DNA from: Pseudomonas sp. KBW05
Lineage (GTDB): Bacteria; Pseudomonadota; Gammaproteobacteria; Pseudomonadales; Pseudomonadaceae
Assembly (NCBI RefSeq): GCF_003852405.1
Contig: NZ_QAJM01000019.1
Coordinates: forward strand, 248,001-312,000
Reading direction: 5' to 3'
Length of the DNA: 64,000 nucleotides
The translations under genes and the position numbers were made by a program. Every line of letters starts with the position of its first letter. Within the stretch, counting starts at the first letter, position 1. Below, in pieces: positions 63,751-64,000 of this stretch. The notes below the pieces were generated by a model that was given only the letters and a program-made list of their open reading frames with translations, searched no databases and was not told where the DNA came from.

Positions 63751-64000
63751 CCGATAAACGCCTCGCGATCCTGCTTGAGCAGCGACAGCAACCAGACCAA
63801 ATCGTCTGGCAGAGGCGATTCCCAGCTCATGCGCTTACCGCTCGTCGGATGATCCAGCTCCAGGAAACGTGCATGCAGTGCCTGGCGCGGGAACGACTTC
63901 AGCGATTCGACCATGGTCTGACTCGCCGCCGGCGGAATACGGAAGCGGCCGCCGTAGGCCGGATCTCCGACCAACGGGAAGTTGATGTGGGCCATGTGCA
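63747..64000 (-). CDS. rluD: 23S rRNA pseudouridine synthase RluD, C-terminal part
   Basis: The frame is open to the window edge and reads ...VHMAHINFPLVGDPAYGG..., then FPRQALHARFLELDHPTSGKRMSWESPLPDD, the conserved C-terminal of RluD-type pseudouridine synthases. The catalytic Asp lies beyond the window. Followed by pgeF with four-base overlap, the usual rluD-pgeF arrangement. Confidence 0.92.
   Translation of the reverse strand, partial: HMAHINFPLVGDPAYGGRFRIPPAASQTMVESLKSFPRQALHARFLELDHPTSGKRMSWESPLPDDLVWLLSLLKQDREAFIG

Overview
The window is a 64-kb chromosomal segment of a Pseudomonas, most likely of the P. fluorescens group. This rests on high-GC coding, numerous REP/REPIN palindromes of the kind abundant in that group, and gene order that can be matched from memory to the P. 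aeruginosa PAO1 interval roxS-dpp (about PA4494-PA4506), speC-piuA (about PA4513-PA4519) and ampE-ampD-nadC-pilACD-coaE-yacG-ndh-tRNAs-clpB-pgeF-rluD (about PA4520-PA4544). No rRNA, CRISPR array, insertion sequence, integrase or prophage gene was seen.

Layout. 1-4.5 kb: the first codons of a probable RoxS sensor kinase (minus strand), a secreted SIMPL-domain protein, and a very large (about 1110 aa) dermonecrotic-toxin-like protein that looks like an accessory insertion. 4.6-17.3 kb: a dipeptide uptake locus with four periplasmic binding proteins (DppA1-4), an OprD-family porin and one DppBCDF transporter, closed by a terminator. 17.3-18.2 kb: two tandem 81-aa secreted acidic proteins and prfC downstream. 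20.1-23.5 kb: a four-gene osmoprotectant (betaine/choline type) ABC operon. 24.0-25.2 kb: ornithine decarboxylase speC, preceded by a long leader region holding an unassigned terminator. 25.3-31.9 kb: a Sel1-repeat protein, PiuC, the TonB-dependent siderophore receptor PiuA, and a PepSY/flavodoxin-reductase fusion (iron acquisition). 32.1-33.6 kb: a Tat-exported PhoD-like phosphatase. 33.8-40.6 kb: the fructose PTS (fruBKA) divergent from its regulator fruR, with a Cra/FruR operator between them, then a TatD nuclease.

41.3-49.3 kb: a small zinc-ribbon membrane protein, a chemoreceptor, ampDE, a DUF1631 protein, nadC and a small DUF6388-like protein. 49.4-53.6 kb: a tRNA-Thr, an O-antigen-ligase/pilin-glycosylase-like protein, pilin PilA, PilC and PilD, with no pilB between them. 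53.6-57.7 kb: coaE, yacG, small conserved Pseudomonas proteins and ndh. 57.8-59.4 kb: a LysR regulator with an exported isochorismatase-fold hydrolase. 59.6-60.0 kb: four tRNA genes (Asn, Pro, Lys, Pro in transcription order) behind a strong sigma70 promoter. 60.3-64.0 kb: clpB with a textbook sigma32 promoter, pgeF, and the 3' end of rluD.

The genes most worth attention are the large toxin-like protein, the paired acidic secreted proteins, the structured leaders at dppA3 and speC, the pilin cluster lacking pilB, and the tRNA cluster, where one tRNA-Pro sits directly behind a terminator and differs from its twin by a compensatory base-pair change.
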